DNA of 64,000 nucleotides from Pyropia yezoensis. Its lineage: Eukaryota; Rhodophyta; Bangiophyceae; Bangiales; Bangiaceae. The notes under the pieces are model-generated. The model was not told the DNA's origin and searched no databases. It worked only from the letters and a program-made list of their open reading frames with translations. Shown here in pieces: positions 62,065 to 64,000 of the stretch. Both the position numbers and the translations under genes were made by a program. The stretch spans positions 5,348,083-5,412,082 of the forward strand of contig CM020619.1 in NCBI GenBank assembly GCA_009829735.1, written 5' to 3'. How positions within the stretch are numbered: position 1 is the stretch's first letter; every line of letters starts with the position of its first letter.

Positions 62065-64000
62065 TCGTTTCCCGCAGACTTGGCGTCCGAGTCTGAGGAC
62101 GAAGGGGAAGACGACGAGTCCGAGGACGACGTGTCCGCCTCCTCCGCCGAGGGTGTGGCGACCGCCACCACCGGTCGAGGCCCACCCTCGCGGCGTGAAC
62201 GTACTTCGTTCGCAGCCGACTTCTTACTCGCGTTCCTAACAAATTGTTGGATGCGTTTACTCAACTTGGGGCAATCATATGTCAAGTGTCCATCGGAGTT
62301 GCAGTTCCAACACCGATTGTCAGTTCCCGGAGGGGTCTTCCCGACTGGGGAAGACGAAGAGGTACCTTGGGAAGTTCCCACGGCAGCTAGCATCCTTTCC
62401 TTCCGGATTCGGCGCGCCTCTCTCAACTCTCTGGCCTAGCGCGCCTCCTCACGTTCCTTGGCCAACTCGGCCTGACGCTCCTGGCATTGTTCCTCCCGCA
62501 ACTTGCGGTAGGCCTCGCCTCTGCGGTAGGCGAACCTAGCCAACTCGGCCAGGGTCGCCCGGGCAGTGTTATGCTCCCGGGTCTCCATCCGGACTGACCA
62601 ATGGAGTCCCTCCACAACCCGACTCTTCATCACGGCTTGTGGATGAAGAAGCCCACAAAGATTGTTGAGCTTACGGACTCGCTCCGCAAAGGAGAACTCG
62701 TCCTCAGCCTCGTCCTGATGGGCTTGCGTAAACTCCTCGACTTGAGAAGCCAACGCCGCTTCATCAACCATGGCTCTCAACAACCAGTTGACGAGCACCA
62801 AGTAGGACGTCACCTCACCAGCGCCTCCACTTGAGGAGCTGGGCATGACGGACATAAGTTCTGTCCGCAGGTCGCCCTTCGTGAACTCCTGTAGCATATA
62901 GAAAGCCATGCCTTCACTTATGGCATTGTCGTCACAGGCTTTTGTGAAACAACGTAGAATCTCAATGACACGGAGGGGGGGAGTTCCATCCCACTCCGCT
63001 TTGTGCCCAAAAGAGTGAAGTGCATTCTTCTTGGCACGGACCATGGCTCGGGCCTGGTCAGGACCATACGCCACCGACTTGTTGCGGAGGGCGTAGGTCT
63101 CACAATCAAAGATCCTCTGGTAGACCGGGTTGGCTACCTGGATCTTGGGCGGCACCTCACGTTGAGGGAACAGCCGCAGTGGCACTGGGGTTAGTAGACC
63201 CTCAGTGCCTGTAGTCTGGCGCGGCGAGCTTGGTATAGCCGCCGGCGTTCCCGGGGGAAACTCCCCCGTGAAGGGCGTACGCCCCACTCAGTATGGTGTG
63301 GCTCCCTCGTTGGGAGTCACAGGTGTCGCCCCCTGTTCAGAGCGACCCGAGATAGGCGTGAGGAGGGATTCCCCCTGCGCCTGCGGGCTCGAAAGCCCCG
63401 ATCCGGTCTGGACATTAAAGCCATCGGGCAAACTCGCCACAATCTGATTCAGAATAGTATTCGTCATCGTGACCACCAGGTCCGGCAAAGTCTGCCGCAA
63501 CACATTGGTCGCCTCCCGACGGACAGTTTCCGCGAGGAGTGGATTGTCGACTCCAGTTGAGTCTCGGTCCGCCTCCGGGAGTCCACCTGAGGGGTAACCA
63601 CGATCCTCAGGGGTCTCAACCGGGGGCATGGGCGCGAGCCCATCGCCGACCAACGGAGGTCCGCCGTCCTCCGAAAGCCTAGTTGGCGACGGCTCCAAGC
63701 CAAAGTTGGCTCCAACCCGAGTGGAACCCGCGGGGACAGTCCTCACCCCTTGGGACGTTCCCGTTGAGTGTACCACACGGTGGCCAGACTTCGGCCCACC
63801 CACATCAGAAGTGTCACCCGAGCGATCTCCCGACTGAGTCGGGGTGGCCTGTTGCCCGCCCGCACTTCCAGTCCTGCTGGCTTGAGGGACCTCTAGTCCC
63901 TCTGCGACCCCAGGTCAACCCACCTGTGTCTCACCAGTATTCAAAGGCACTGAAGTACGTGCGTCACCCGTGTACTCCCTGGACGACGGGGGGTCCGAGC
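62055..64000 (-). pseudogene. gag: Gag of second family A copy
   Basis: Aligns with the intact Gag nearly end to end; its start codon is a few bases beyond the window. Nonsense codons: TGA at 63915-63917, TGA at about 63285-63287 and TAG at 62436-62438. The original stop is mutated (TGA to TGC), so the frame runs on to 62055. The zinc knuckle and the GGGAAAC heptamer are kept. Confidence 0.9.

Larger units (their letters stand above)
56636..64000 (-). mobile_element. Second family A copy, decayed and internally deleted, nested in family E
   Basis: Reverse-oriented family A element whose 3' LTR is 56636-57104. It then holds antisense ORF (plus strand), pol and gag (minus strand), and the window ends just inside gag. 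A deletion of about 1.4 kb relative to the complete copy joins pol to the middle of the antisense ORF near 58434. Many nonsense codons are present. The left flank is CTCGT (56631-56635); the other end is outside the window, so the duplication cannot be checked. Confidence 0.92.

Overview
This is a nuclear, GC-rich eukaryotic window, probably from a unicellular eukaryote whose group I cannot fix from sequence. Evidence for a nuclear eukaryotic genome: a cytosolic ribosomal protein uL4 gene, a mitochondrial ATP synthase epsilon gene with a GT-AG intron, an AFG1-type mitochondrial ATPase, a membrane M50B-like peptidase, Kozak-like start contexts, and several Ty3/gypsy LTR retrotransposons. No prokaryotic operon structure, CRISPR array or organellar signature was seen.

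Layout. 1-10.3 kb is host sequence: AFG1-like ATPase (minus), a class I fructose-bisphosphatase-like protein with an altered active site (minus), an M50B-like peptidase (plus), uL4 (plus) and a two-exon ATP synthase epsilon gene (minus). 10.3-12.4 kb is low-complexity G/C-rich sequence without a gene I recognise. From 12.4 kb to the end the window is almost entirely mobile elements in nested layers. Family A is a complete LTR retrotransposon (12407-21783, LTRs that read as identical, 5-bp target duplication CTGGG). A pogo-like DDE transposon (about 22.9-35.8 kb) is split by family B (23752-34976, duplication CGACG), and B is itself split by a solo LTR of family C (25659-26230, duplication AGGTC). 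A solo family A LTR lies at 37340-37808 (duplication GGATG). A decayed element of a different lineage, family D, occupies 39977-47811 and carries a TIR element in its integrase and an extra zinc-finger ORF before gag. A second LTR-C copy, a tRNA-like sequence and a piggyBac-like fragment follow. Family E (pol at 54155-56635, minus) is interrupted by a second, decayed family A copy running past the window end.

Most notable: families A and B both carry, between pol and the 3' LTR, a long ORF on the opposite strand, converging tail-to-tail with pol. The two antisense proteins are very different overall but share a spaced block (F-G-S-V, about 30 residues, R-x-G-x-L-x-H-L-P, 8 residues, Q-L, then L-x-x-H-x4-W). 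This suggests an inherited antisense accessory gene in a group of chromovirus-like elements; family E may have a remnant. A and B also share an unusual primer binding site and the same gag/pol overlap geometry, with an in-frame G_GGA_AA(C/G) slippery heptamer pointing to -1 frameshifting.

All calls come from reading the sequence by eye. Family names rest on recognised motifs, not on database searches.
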